From an uncultured Brevundimonas sp. (lineage in GTDB: Bacteria > Pseudomonadota > Alphaproteobacteria > Caulobacterales > Caulobacteraceae): 21,186 nt of DNA. Position numbers and translations under genes: made by a program. Positions 15,489 to 21,186 of the stretch are shown here, piece by piece. Position 1 is the first letter of the stretch, and the number at the start of each line of letters is the position of its first letter. The notes under the pieces are model-generated. The model worked only from the letters and a program-made list of their open reading frames with translations, was not told the DNA's origin and did no database searches. The stretch lies in contig CAMPGL010000018.1 of NCBI GenBank assembly GCA_946885435.1, positions 1-21,186 of the forward strand, read 5' to 3'.

Positions 15489-15983
15489 ATGCGCATGAGC
15501 GAAGCCTGCGCCCACGCGGAAGCCGGCGCCCACGGCCTGACCGGGGCGGCCCTCGCCACGGCGCTGGACCGGGCGGAGGTCCGGTGCGCCCAGCAGGGCG
15601 AACGCCTCACCGGCCCCCGCCGCCGGGTGCTGGAACTGCTGCTCGAAGCCGGCCAGCCGACCAAGGCCTACGACCTGATCGCCGCCTATGGGACCGACGG
15701 CGAGGCCGCCAAACCGCCGACCGTCTATCGGGCGCTCGACTTTCTTGAGCGAGCGGGCATGGCGCACCGGATCGCCTCCATCTCGGCCTATGTCGCCTGC
15801 GCCCGGGACGAAGGCGCCCATACCGCCGCCTTCCTCATCTGCGACTGCTGCGGTGACACCCGCGAGATCGAGCCGCCGGGCGGCGTCGGCCTCCGGGAGA
15901 CGGCCGCCGGATCGGGCTATGAGCTGGAACGCGTCACCATCGAGGCGCACGGCAGATGCGCGGCCTGCGCGCGGACAGCCTAG
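15489..15983 (+). CDS. zur: Zinc uptake regulator Zur, Fur family
   Basis: A 164-residue Fur-family repressor that binds DNA when loaded with zinc. The winged helix includes RLTGPRRRVLELLLEAGQP, and the recognition part KPPTVYRALDFLERAGMAHR is close to E. coli Zur (KPPTVYRALDFL). All eight zinc ligands of E. coli Zur have counterparts: Cys118, Cys121, Cys157 and Cys160 (structural site) and His93, Cys104, His111 and Glu126 (sensing site). The C-terminal EAHGRCAACA also matches Zur rather than Fur. The ATG at 15489 is given; a second ATG at 15495 is equally possible. No ribosome site is visible, so the mRNA may be leaderless. The gene is divergent from the zinc receptor and shares its operator region. 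Confidence 0.93.
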   Translation: MRMSEACAHAEAGAHGLTGAALATALDRAEVRCAQQGERLTGPRRRVLELLLEAGQPTKAYDLIAAYGTDGEAAKPPTVYRALDFLERAGMAHRIASISAYVACARDEGAHTAAFLICDCCGDTREIEPPGGVGLRETAAGSGYELERVTIEAHGRCAACARTA

Positions 15984-16033
15984 GAACGGTTGCTTAAGCG
16001 CCGCCGTGCATTCTCCCCTGCGGGAGCCCCGAC

Positions 16034-17254
16034 GTGCACGCAAAGCTGATCAAGACCATCGACCGTTCGGCCCTCCAGGCGGTTCTGGAGGCCCACGGCA
16101 AGTTCGTCCGCCGCGAGCCCAACGGCCGCAGGGCCAGCCTCGCCTACCACGACCTGACGAACCTGGCGCTTGAGGGCGTCGAACTGCGGGAGGCCGACCT
16201 CACGGGCGCGCGCCTGAGCGGGGCCCTGCTGCGCGCCGCCCAGCTGGACGGCGCCATCCTGTTCGGCGCCGACCTGCGCGACGCCGACCTGCGCGACGCG
16301 AGCCTCACCCGGGCGGACCTGCGCGGCGTATGCCTGCGCGGCGCCAACCTGACCAACGCCGACCTGATGGGCTGCGACTTCCGCGAGGGCCGCGCCGCGG
16401 TGCAGAACCGCAAGGACGGGTTCCAGATCCTGACTCACGAGAAGAAGGCGGGCGAACTCAGCTACGCCATCCTGGCCGGCGCCAACCTCGAAGGCGCCCA
16501 GATGGGCGAACTGGCCGCCATCGCGGCCGATTTCCGTGACGCCAAGCTGACCGGCGCGGTCCTGAGCGGCGCCAAGCTGAAGAACGCGCGCATGGACCGG
16601 GCCGACCTGTCCGGCGCCAACCTGTCCCGCGCCGACCTGACGGGCGCCTCGCTGCGCAGCGCCATGCTCGACGGGGCCGACATGGCTTCCGCCTCGCTCA
16701 GCAACACCGACATGGAAGGCGCGCTCAAGGCGCCGCCCGAAGTCGTCTTCGTCGATGAGCGGCCGCTGGACGAGCTGATCAAGGACCACCTGGACTGGTG
16801 CGACAGCGGCGGGCTGAAGGGCGCCTTCTTCCGCGGCGAGGGCGTGGATTTCCGCGCCGCCGGCCGGCTGACCGGCGCCCAGCTGACGGCGCTGAACGCG
16901 CCGCGCGCCATCTTCTTCGGCATGGATCTGACCGGCGCGCAGCTGCAGGGCGCCGATCTCACCGGGGCTGACCTCAGAAATGTGCGGCTGACAGGCGCGG
17001 ACCTGCGCGGCGCCAAGCTGCGTGAGGCGATGCTGACCCGCGCCGACCTCACCGGCGCGAAACTCGGCCCGCTCGAGGTCGGCGCCGGCCGCGTCGTCCG
17101 CGCCGACCTGACGCGGGCCTGCCTCAAGCGCGCGGATCTGTCCGGTGCTGACCTGACCCGCGCGCGCCTTATCGAAGCGGAAACCGACGGCGCGAAGTTC
17201 GAGCGCGCCAACCTGACCCACGCGGAAATGGACCAGGGCGTGATGGCCGCTTGA
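16034..17254 (+). CDS. Pentapeptide-repeat protein with two non-repeat insertions
   Basis: A 406-residue protein starting with GTG at 16034 (GGGAG 7 nt upstream). A 40-residue N-terminal region (IDRSALQAVLEAHGKFVRR) leads into three blocks of A(D/N)LXX pentapeptides, which fold as a right-handed beta helix: about residues 41-117, 143-230 and 296-400. Between them are a 25-residue insert (GRAAVQNRKDGFQILTHEKK) and a roughly 65-residue insert containing PLDELIKDHLDWCDSGG and a VDFRAAGRLTGAQLTALNA motif. No signal peptide or membrane helix is visible, so it is cytoplasmic. Pentapeptide proteins such as Qnr and MfpA mimic DNA and bind gyrase, but many have other or unknown roles; nothing here proves gyrase binding. 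It follows zur by 50 nt in the same direction and might be read from the same transcript. Confidence 0.9.
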   Translation: MHAKLIKTIDRSALQAVLEAHGKFVRREPNGRRASLAYHDLTNLALEGVELREADLTGARLSGALLRAAQLDGAILFGADLRDADLRDASLTRADLRGVCLRGANLTNADLMGCDFREGRAAVQNRKDGFQILTHEKKAGELSYAILAGANLEGAQMGELAAIAADFRDAKLTGAVLSGAKLKNARMDRADLSGANLSRADLTGASLRSAMLDGADMASASLSNTDMEGALKAPPEVVFVDERPLDELIKDHLDWCDSGGLKGAFFRGEGVDFRAAGRLTGAQLTALNAPRAIFFGMDLTGAQLQGADLTGADLRNVRLTGADLRGAKLREAMLTRADLTGAKLGPLEVGAGRVVRADLTRACLKRADLSGADLTRARLIEAETDGAKFERANLTHAEMDQGVMAA

Positions 17255-17431
17255 AGCCACACCCGCATTACACGATGTTTATGTTATCGCAGTTCCCGTT
17301 ACAGGGCTGCAATGTATACGGCTAGAATACAGCCAATACTTTTCCTCCATTTAACTTGAGTATGGTGGGCCTCTGCCGCATTTCTTGATCGCGCTTCCCC
17401 CGGCGCTCAGGAAATCAGACGGAGACTTCAC
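17255..17431. other. AT-rich intergenic region, probable promoter of the small secreted protein
   Basis: 177 nt without a gene, clearly richer in A and T than the rest of the window. GCTAGAAT (17321-17328) resembles the Caulobacter -10 consensus GCTANAWC in 7 of 8 positions; a partner TTACAGG lies 15 nt upstream (17299-17305) but matches the -35 poorly. A GGAG ribosome site (17421-17424) serves the ATG at 17432. No tRNA or strong hairpin was seen. Confidence 0.35.
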
Positions 17432-17731
17432 ATGCGCCTCTTCATCGCCTCCCTCGCCCTCGCCTCGGCCGCCCTCGCCGGCGCCGCCAACGCCCAGGCC
17501 GACCGCCTCTCCGACAGCGAGTTCGTCGCCCTGGCCCGTTGCGCCGGCCTTTACGAAGGCGCCGGCCTCGACGCCGAGACCCTCAACAACCAGCTTCGCG
17601 CCGAACGCCGCGGCCGCGCCGACCACATCCGTGAACGCGCGACCAATGCGCGCTCCGAAGCCGCCTCCGAAGCCCGCAGCGGTGCGGACGCGGAGCGGCT
17701 GGCCGCCGAACGGGCCGCCTGCACGGCCTGA
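17432..17731 (+). CDS. Small secreted protein of unknown function
   Basis: A 99-residue protein with a clear signal peptide (MRLFIASLALASAALAGAANAQA, cleavage likely after ANA or AQA near residue 22), so it is probably periplasmic. The ATG has GGAG 7 nt upstream. The mature part is helical and highly charged, with Arg/Glu/Ala-rich text such as LRAERRGRADHIRERATNAR and two cysteines, in ALARCAGLY and at the C-terminal AACTA, which could form a disulfide. I do not recognise the family. It stands alone between an AT-rich upstream region and a terminator hairpin. Confidence 0.8.
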   Translation: MRLFIASLALASAALAGAANAQADRLSDSEFVALARCAGLYEGAGLDAETLNNQLRAERRGRADHIRERATNARSEAASEARSGADAERLAAERAACTA

Positions 17732-17766
17732 TCCCAGCCCCCCCCCTGCTCTTCATCACCTCCCCA

Positions 17767-17798
17767 GAAGGCCCCGGTGTTCCCCCGCCGGGGCCTTC
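17767..17798 (+). terminator. Terminator hairpin after the small secreted protein gene
   Basis: A perfect 11-bp stem, GAAGGCCCCGG (17767-17777) with CCGGGGCCTTC (17788-17798), and a 10-nt loop. On the plus strand it is followed by GCTTGTCT, a weak T-run, so it is rho-independent-like though not ideal. It separates the small secreted protein from the crotonase pair. Confidence 0.65.
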
Positions 17799-17848
17799 GC
17801 TTGTCTGGAGGCCCCCGCGGGCCTAACCATCGGCCGGGAGGCGCCGCG

Positions 17849-18643
17849 ATGAGCCTGATCGAGATCGAACGCCGGGGCGCGATCGCGCTCCTGACGCTGA
17901 ACCGGCCGGAGCGGCTGAACGCCCTGCCGGACCCCGAGGACGGCGAGGCCTTCGCCGTCGCCTGCGAGACCCTGAACGCCGACAGTTCCATCCGCTGCGC
18001 GGTCATGACGGGCGCGGGCCGCGCCTTTTCCGCCGGCGGCGACCTGAAGGCCATGCGGGACCGGACCGGCCTGTTCGCGGGCTCGGGCGCCGAGATCCGC
18101 GAGCGCTACCGTCGCGTGGTCCATCGCATCGTGCGGTCGCTCTACGGCCTGGAGATTCCGCTGATCGCCGCGGTGAACGGCCCGGCCATGGGCCTGGGCT
18201 GCGACATCGCCGGACTGGCCGATATCCGCCTGGCGTCCAGCGACGCCAGATTCGGCGTCCCCTTCGTCAAGCTGGGCCTGATCCCCGGCGACGGCGGCGC
18301 ATGGCTGTTGCCCCGTAACGTCGGCTATGCGCGCGCCGCGGAGATGCTGTTCACCGGAGAGACCATCGACGCCGCGACCGCGCACGCGTGGGGACTGGTC
18401 AATCACGTCGTCTCGCACGAGTCGCTGATGCCCGAGGCCCTCGCCCTGGCCGACCGGATCGCCGCCCAGCCGGGCCACACCCTGCGCATGGCCAAGGCGC
18501 TGCTCCGCCAGGGTCGCGAGGCCGGCTTCGACCAGCTGCTGGAGATGTCCGCGGCCATCCAGGCGCTGGCGCATCAGACCGACGACCATCACGAAGGCGT
18601 CTCCGCGGCGCTGGAAAAACGGACGCCGCGTTTCAACCGCTGA
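17849..18643 (+). CDS. Crotonase / enoyl-CoA hydratase family protein
   Basis: A 264-residue crotonase-fold protein. Family marks are LTLNRPERLNAL, GAGRAFSAGGDLKAM (first oxyanion-hole strand), IAAVNGPAMGLGCDIAGLAD (second oxyanion hole) and FGVPFVKLGLIPGDGG. Compared with rat enoyl-CoA hydratase, Glu144 corresponds to Asp119 and Glu164 to Phe139, so the normal hydratase pair is not kept. It may be an isomerase, a hydrolase or another crotonase, and the exact reaction is not clear. The ATG at 17849 has GGGAGG 7 nt upstream; a longer reading from 17777 runs through the terminator stem and is rejected. The VOC gene follows after 12 nt, so the two form an operon. Confidence 0.92.
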   Translation: MSLIEIERRGAIALLTLNRPERLNALPDPEDGEAFAVACETLNADSSIRCAVMTGAGRAFSAGGDLKAMRDRTGLFAGSGAEIRERYRRVVHRIVRSLYGLEIPLIAAVNGPAMGLGCDIAGLADIRLASSDARFGVPFVKLGLIPGDGGAWLLPRNVGYARAAEMLFTGETIDAATAHAWGLVNHVVSHESLMPEALALADRIAAQPGHTLRMAKALLRQGREAGFDQLLEMSAAIQALAHQTDDHHEGVSAALEKRTPRFNR

Positions 18644-18655
18644 GGAAGGCCAGCC

Positions 18656-19042
18656 ATGATCGATCATATGGGCGTGAGCGTGAGGGACTACACCGCCTCC
18701 AAGGCCTTCTACGCTGCGGCGTTGAAGCCCCTGGGCATCGTCCAGATCATGGAGGTGACGCCCGAACAGAACCCGTCGGGCTGGGCCTGCGGCTTCGGCT
18801 CGGACCACAAGCCGTATTTCTGGATCGGCGAGGGCCAGACGGTGGACGCGGGGTTTCACCTCGCCTTCCAGGCGCGGACGCGCGCCGAGGTCGACGCCTT
18901 CTACGAAGCCGCGCTGAAGGCCGGGGCGGCCGACAATGGCGCCCCGGGCATCCGGGCCATCTACCACCCGAACTATTACGGCGCCTTCGTCCGCGACCTG
19001 AACGGCTTCAACCTCGAAGCCGTCTGCCACGCCCCGGAGTAG
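18656..19042 (+). CDS. VOC (glyoxalase/bleomycin-resistance) family protein
   Basis: A 128-residue vicinal-oxygen-chelate protein with the two-module paired beta-alpha-beta-beta-beta fold. It starts MIDHMGVSVRDYTASKAFYAAALKPLG and contains the typical FHLAFQARTRAEVDAFYEAAL stretch and the late YYGAFVRDLNGFNLEAVCH strand. Likely metal ligands by position are His4, His in the FHLAF strand and Glu in NLEAV. The ATG follows a GGAAGG ribosome site 12 nt after the crotonase stop. Its substrate is unknown; the members range from glyoxalases to dioxygenases and binding proteins. It ends 3 nt before the ileS stop on the other strand. Confidence 0.9.
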   Translation: MIDHMGVSVRDYTASKAFYAAALKPLGIVQIMEVTPEQNPSGWACGFGSDHKPYFWIGEGQTVDAGFHLAFQARTRAEVDAFYEAALKAGAADNGAPGIRAIYHPNYYGAFVRDLNGFNLEAVCHAPE

Positions 19043-19045
19043 GGC

Positions 19046-21186
19046 TCAGGCCACCCGGGCGTCTAGCTGCCTGACCGCGTCCGCGTCGCGGGCCGACAGG
19101 TCGGGATAGTCCGGGTCGGAGCCCACGTCCGGCACGCGCCGCCAGGAGCGGGCGCACTTGCGATGGACGGCGGTCTTCACCTCGACGGCGATCGCGTCGC
19201 CGCCGGGCTTCCGCTCGGCGCCGGAGGTGCGGAAAACCTCGGCGGCGTCCAGACCCTCGAAGCAGGCGAAGGCCTCGGCAGGACCGGTGACCGTCGGCCA
19301 GGCGTCGAGCGCCCCGCCGATGAGCTTGTCGCGGCGGGCGGCTTCCAGGGCTTCGTTGACGACCTCAAGCACGGACTGGACCTCGGCCCAGCGCGCGGCC
19401 TCGTCGGGGTTCCGCCACTCCGCCGGCGTGTCGGGGATGACCCGCGCGCAGTTGGTGCCGGCGTCCGGGGAGCGGGTCGTCCAGGCCTCCTCCATGGTGA
19501 AGGGGACCAGGGGGCTAAGCCAGGCCGTCAGCCGTTCGAACACCGCGTCCATCACCGTGCGGCAGGCGCGGCGGCGGATGCTGTCGGGCCGGTCGCAGTA
19601 GAGGCTGTCCTTGCGGATGTCGAAATAGAGCGCCGACAGGTCACCGGAGCAGAACTCCAGCACCGGCCGCACTACGTCCTGGAAGCGGTAGTCGCGGTAG
19701 GCCGCGCGCACGTCGCGGTCGAGCTCCCACAGCCGGTGCAGGATGAACTTCTCGAGCGGCGGCATCTGGCCGTATTCGAGCCGCTCGGCCTCCTCGAAGC
19801 CGGCCAGGGCGCCGAGCAGGTAGCGCACCGTGTTCCTCAGCTTGCGATAGGCGTCGACCGTGGTCTGGAGGATCTGTTTCCCGATCCGCTGGTCCTCGGC
19901 GTAGTCCACCAAGGCGACCCACAGGCGCAGGATGTCGGCGCCCGACTCCTTGATCACCGTCGCCGGGTCGGTGGTGTTGCCCTTGGACTTCGACATCTTC
20001 TCGCCGTTCTCGTCGAGCGTGAAGCCGTGGGTCAGGACTGCGTCGTAGGGCGCCCGGCCGCGCGTGCCGCAGCCTTCCAGCAGGTTCGACTGGAACCAGC
20101 CGCGGTGCTGGTCCGAGCCCTCCAGATAGAGGTCGGCGGGCCAGCGCGTGTTCTCGCGGCCCTCCAGGGTGAAGGCGTGGGTGCAGCCGGAGTCGAACCA
20201 GACGTCGAGGATGTCCTCGACCTTCTCGTACTTGGCCGGGTCGTGGACGCCGAGGAATTCGCTGTCGGGCGTGTCGAACCAGGCGTCGGCGCCGCCCTTC
20301 TCGATGGCCTCCAGGATGCGGGCGTCCACCGCGTCATCATGCAGCGGCTGGCCGGTCTGCTTGTCCACGTACATGGCCAGCGGCGTGCCCCAGGCGCGTT
20401 GGCGGCTGACCAGCCAGTCGGGGCGGGTCTCGACCATAGAGCGGATGCGGTTCTTGCCTCCCGCCGGGTGGAAGGTCGTGGCGTCGATGGCCGACAGCGC
20501 CTTCTCGCGCAGCGTCCCGTCGTCGGCCAGCGGCCGGTCCATGCGGATGAACCACTGCGGCGTGTTGCGGAAGATCACCGGCGCCTTGGACCGCCAGGAG
20601 TGCGGATAGGAGTGCTCCAGCCGCCCGCGCGCCAAGAGCGTCCCGGCCTCGATCAGCTTTTCGATCACGGCCGGATTGGCCGGGCCGAACCTGCCGGTCT
20701 TCTTGCCCTCGGTCTCCAGCACCTTGAGGCCGGCGAACAGGGGCACATGCTCATAGTAGGCGCCGTCCGGATCGACCGTGTCCGGCACTTCGTGATGACC
20801 GTGGGCCTTCCACACCTCGAAGTCGTCGGCGCCGTGGCCCGGCGCGGTGTGGACGAAGCCGGTGCCCGCGTCGTCGGTGACGTGCTCGCCGTCCAGCAGC
20901 GGCACGTTGAAGCGGTAGCCGGCGTCCAGCTCGGCCAGCGGGTGGGCGCACTCCAGCCCCGCCGGGTCGATGTCATAGACGCGCACGGCGTGGGCGATCT
21001 TGGCCGCCTTGAAGACGTCTTCGGCCAGCTTGTCCGCGAGGATCAGCCGGTCGCCCGGCTTGGCCCAGGGCTCGAACTCCAGCCCCTCCTCCATGGCCGT
21101 GACCTCGTAGAGGCCATAGGCGATGTCGGGGCCGTAGGAGATCGCCCGGTTGGCCGGGATGGTCCAGGGCGTGGTCGTCCAGATGA
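19046..21186 (-). CDS. ileS: Isoleucyl-tRNA synthetase, C-terminal 712 residues
   Basis: IleS charges tRNA-Ile with isoleucine and edits mischarged valine. The frame runs off the right edge, so the start and the HIGH motif lie outside. Visible parts in order: the editing domain, beginning with WTTTPWTIPANRA and later TGFVHTAPGHGADDF; the catalytic end with WFDSGCTHA and KMSKS (19985-19999); and the anticodon-binding domain with VDAYRKLRNTVRYLLG. The C-terminal knuckle differs from most bacterial IleS: where a CxxC...CxxC zinc site is expected, the sequence has CARSW and PDLSARDADAV, keeping one of four cysteines. An internal ATG at 21094 is not a start, because homologous sequence continues upstream. 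The gene is convergent with the crotonase/VOC operon. Confidence 0.97.
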   Translation of the reverse strand, partial: IWTTTPWTIPANRAISYGPDIAYGLYEVTAMEEGLEFEPWAKPGDRLILADKLAEDVFKAAKIAHAVRVYDIDPAGLECAHPLAELDAGYRFNVPLLDGEHVTDDAGTGFVHTAPGHGADDFEVWKAHGHHEVPDTVDPDGAYYEHVPLFAGLKVLETEGKKTGRFGPANPAVIEKLIEAGTLLARGRLEHSYPHSWRSKAPVIFRNTPQWFIRMDRPLADDGTLREKALSAIDATTFHPAGGKNRIRSMVETRPDWLVSRQRAWGTPLAMYVDKQTGQPLHDDAVDARILEAIEKGGADAWFDTPDSEFLGVHDPAKYEKVEDILDVWFDSGCTHAFTLEGRENTRWPADLYLEGSDQHRGWFQSNLLEGCGTRGRAPYDAVLTHGFTLDENGEKMSKSKGNTTDPATVIKESGADILRLWVALVDYAEDQRIGKQILQTTVDAYRKLRNTVRYLLGALAGFEEAERLEYGQMPPLEKFILHRLWELDRDVRAAYRDYRFQDVVRPVLEFCSGDLSALYFDIRKDSLYCDRPDSIRRRACRTVMDAVFERLTAWLSPLVPFTMEEAWTTRSPDAGTNCARVIPDTPAEWRNPDEAARWAEVQSVLEVVNEALEAARRDKLIGGALDAWPTVTGPAEAFACFEGLDAAEVFRTSGAERKPGGDAIAVEVKTAVHRKCARSWRRVPDVGSDPDYPDLSARDADAVRQLDARVA

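Noticed and set aside
16144..17250. Repeat array resembling a tandem DNA repeat or CRISPR
   Set aside because: The near-repeats have a 15-nt protein period and vary in wording; they encode pentapeptides, with no spacers of fixed length.
15980..17260. 426-residue repetitive open frame on the minus strand
   Set aside because: Its repeats mirror the pentapeptide repeats on the coding strand; the coding strand gives the classic A(D/N)LXX pattern.
17272..17290. Possible second Zur-like half site (TGTTAT) upstream of the small secreted protein
   Set aside because: Only one half is present; no matching ATAACA follows at the right distance.
17756..19030. 424-residue open frame on the minus strand
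   Set aside because: Antisense to the crotonase and VOC genes, both of which have ribosome sites and clear family motifs.

Overview
The window is about 21.2 kb of very GC-rich, densely packed bacterial chromosome. Gene content and style point to an alphaproteobacterium, most likely Caulobacterales (Brevundimonas, Phenylobacterium or Caulobacter type). The pointers are a SapC-family protein, a Zur/zinc-receptor pair, a DsbD of the large periplasmic type, an xseB-ispA-dxs cluster and many 4-nt start/stop overlaps. This placement is inference from family content, not from a marker gene. There are no RNA genes, insertion sequences, phage genes or CRISPR arrays that I can see, and no gene-free stretch longer than 300 bases.

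Layout. 1-1000 (+): the end of an MBOAT acyltransferase and a small one-helix membrane protein. 997-4453 (-): an isoprenoid operon in transcription order xseB, csaA-like tRNA-binding protein, ispA, dxs. 4504-5009 (+): a DUF2141 secreted protein behind a good sigma-70 promoter. 5013-8194 (-): pgi followed by a secreted TPR protein. 8262-8729 (+): a small protein of unknown function whose 3' end overlaps dsbD (8695-10884, -). 10972-12389 (+): a translationally coupled pair, an NADP-dependent reductase and a MaoC/hotdog protein. 12455-13243 (-): a SapC-family protein. 13325-15403 (-): a zinc-type TonB-dependent receptor. 15489-15983 (+): zur, divergent from the receptor. 16034-17254 (+): a pentapeptide-repeat protein. 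17432-17731 (+): a small secreted protein. 17849-19042 (+): a crotonase and VOC pair. 19046 to the right edge (-): ileS, lacking its N-terminal part.

The most coherent unit is the zinc-acquisition module at 13325-15983. A ZnuD-like outer-membrane receptor with a His-rich acidic loop is transcribed away from a Zur repressor that keeps all eight zinc ligands known from E. coli Zur. A perfect 15-bp palindrome typical of Zur boxes overlaps the predicted -10 element of the receptor promoter. The isoprenoid operon makes DXP (Dxs) and farnesyl diphosphate (IspA), with the small subunit of exonuclease VII upstream and a CsaA-like gene wedged in by 4-nt overlaps.

I found no clear case of a wholly new defence or mobile system. 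The leads most worth following are the Zur-controlled receptor, the missing zinc-knuckle cysteines in IleS, the crotonase with a replaced catalytic Glu, the csaA insertion, the interrupted pentapeptide protein, the tandem hairpins between the receptor and sapC, and the unusual start of the TPR gene.
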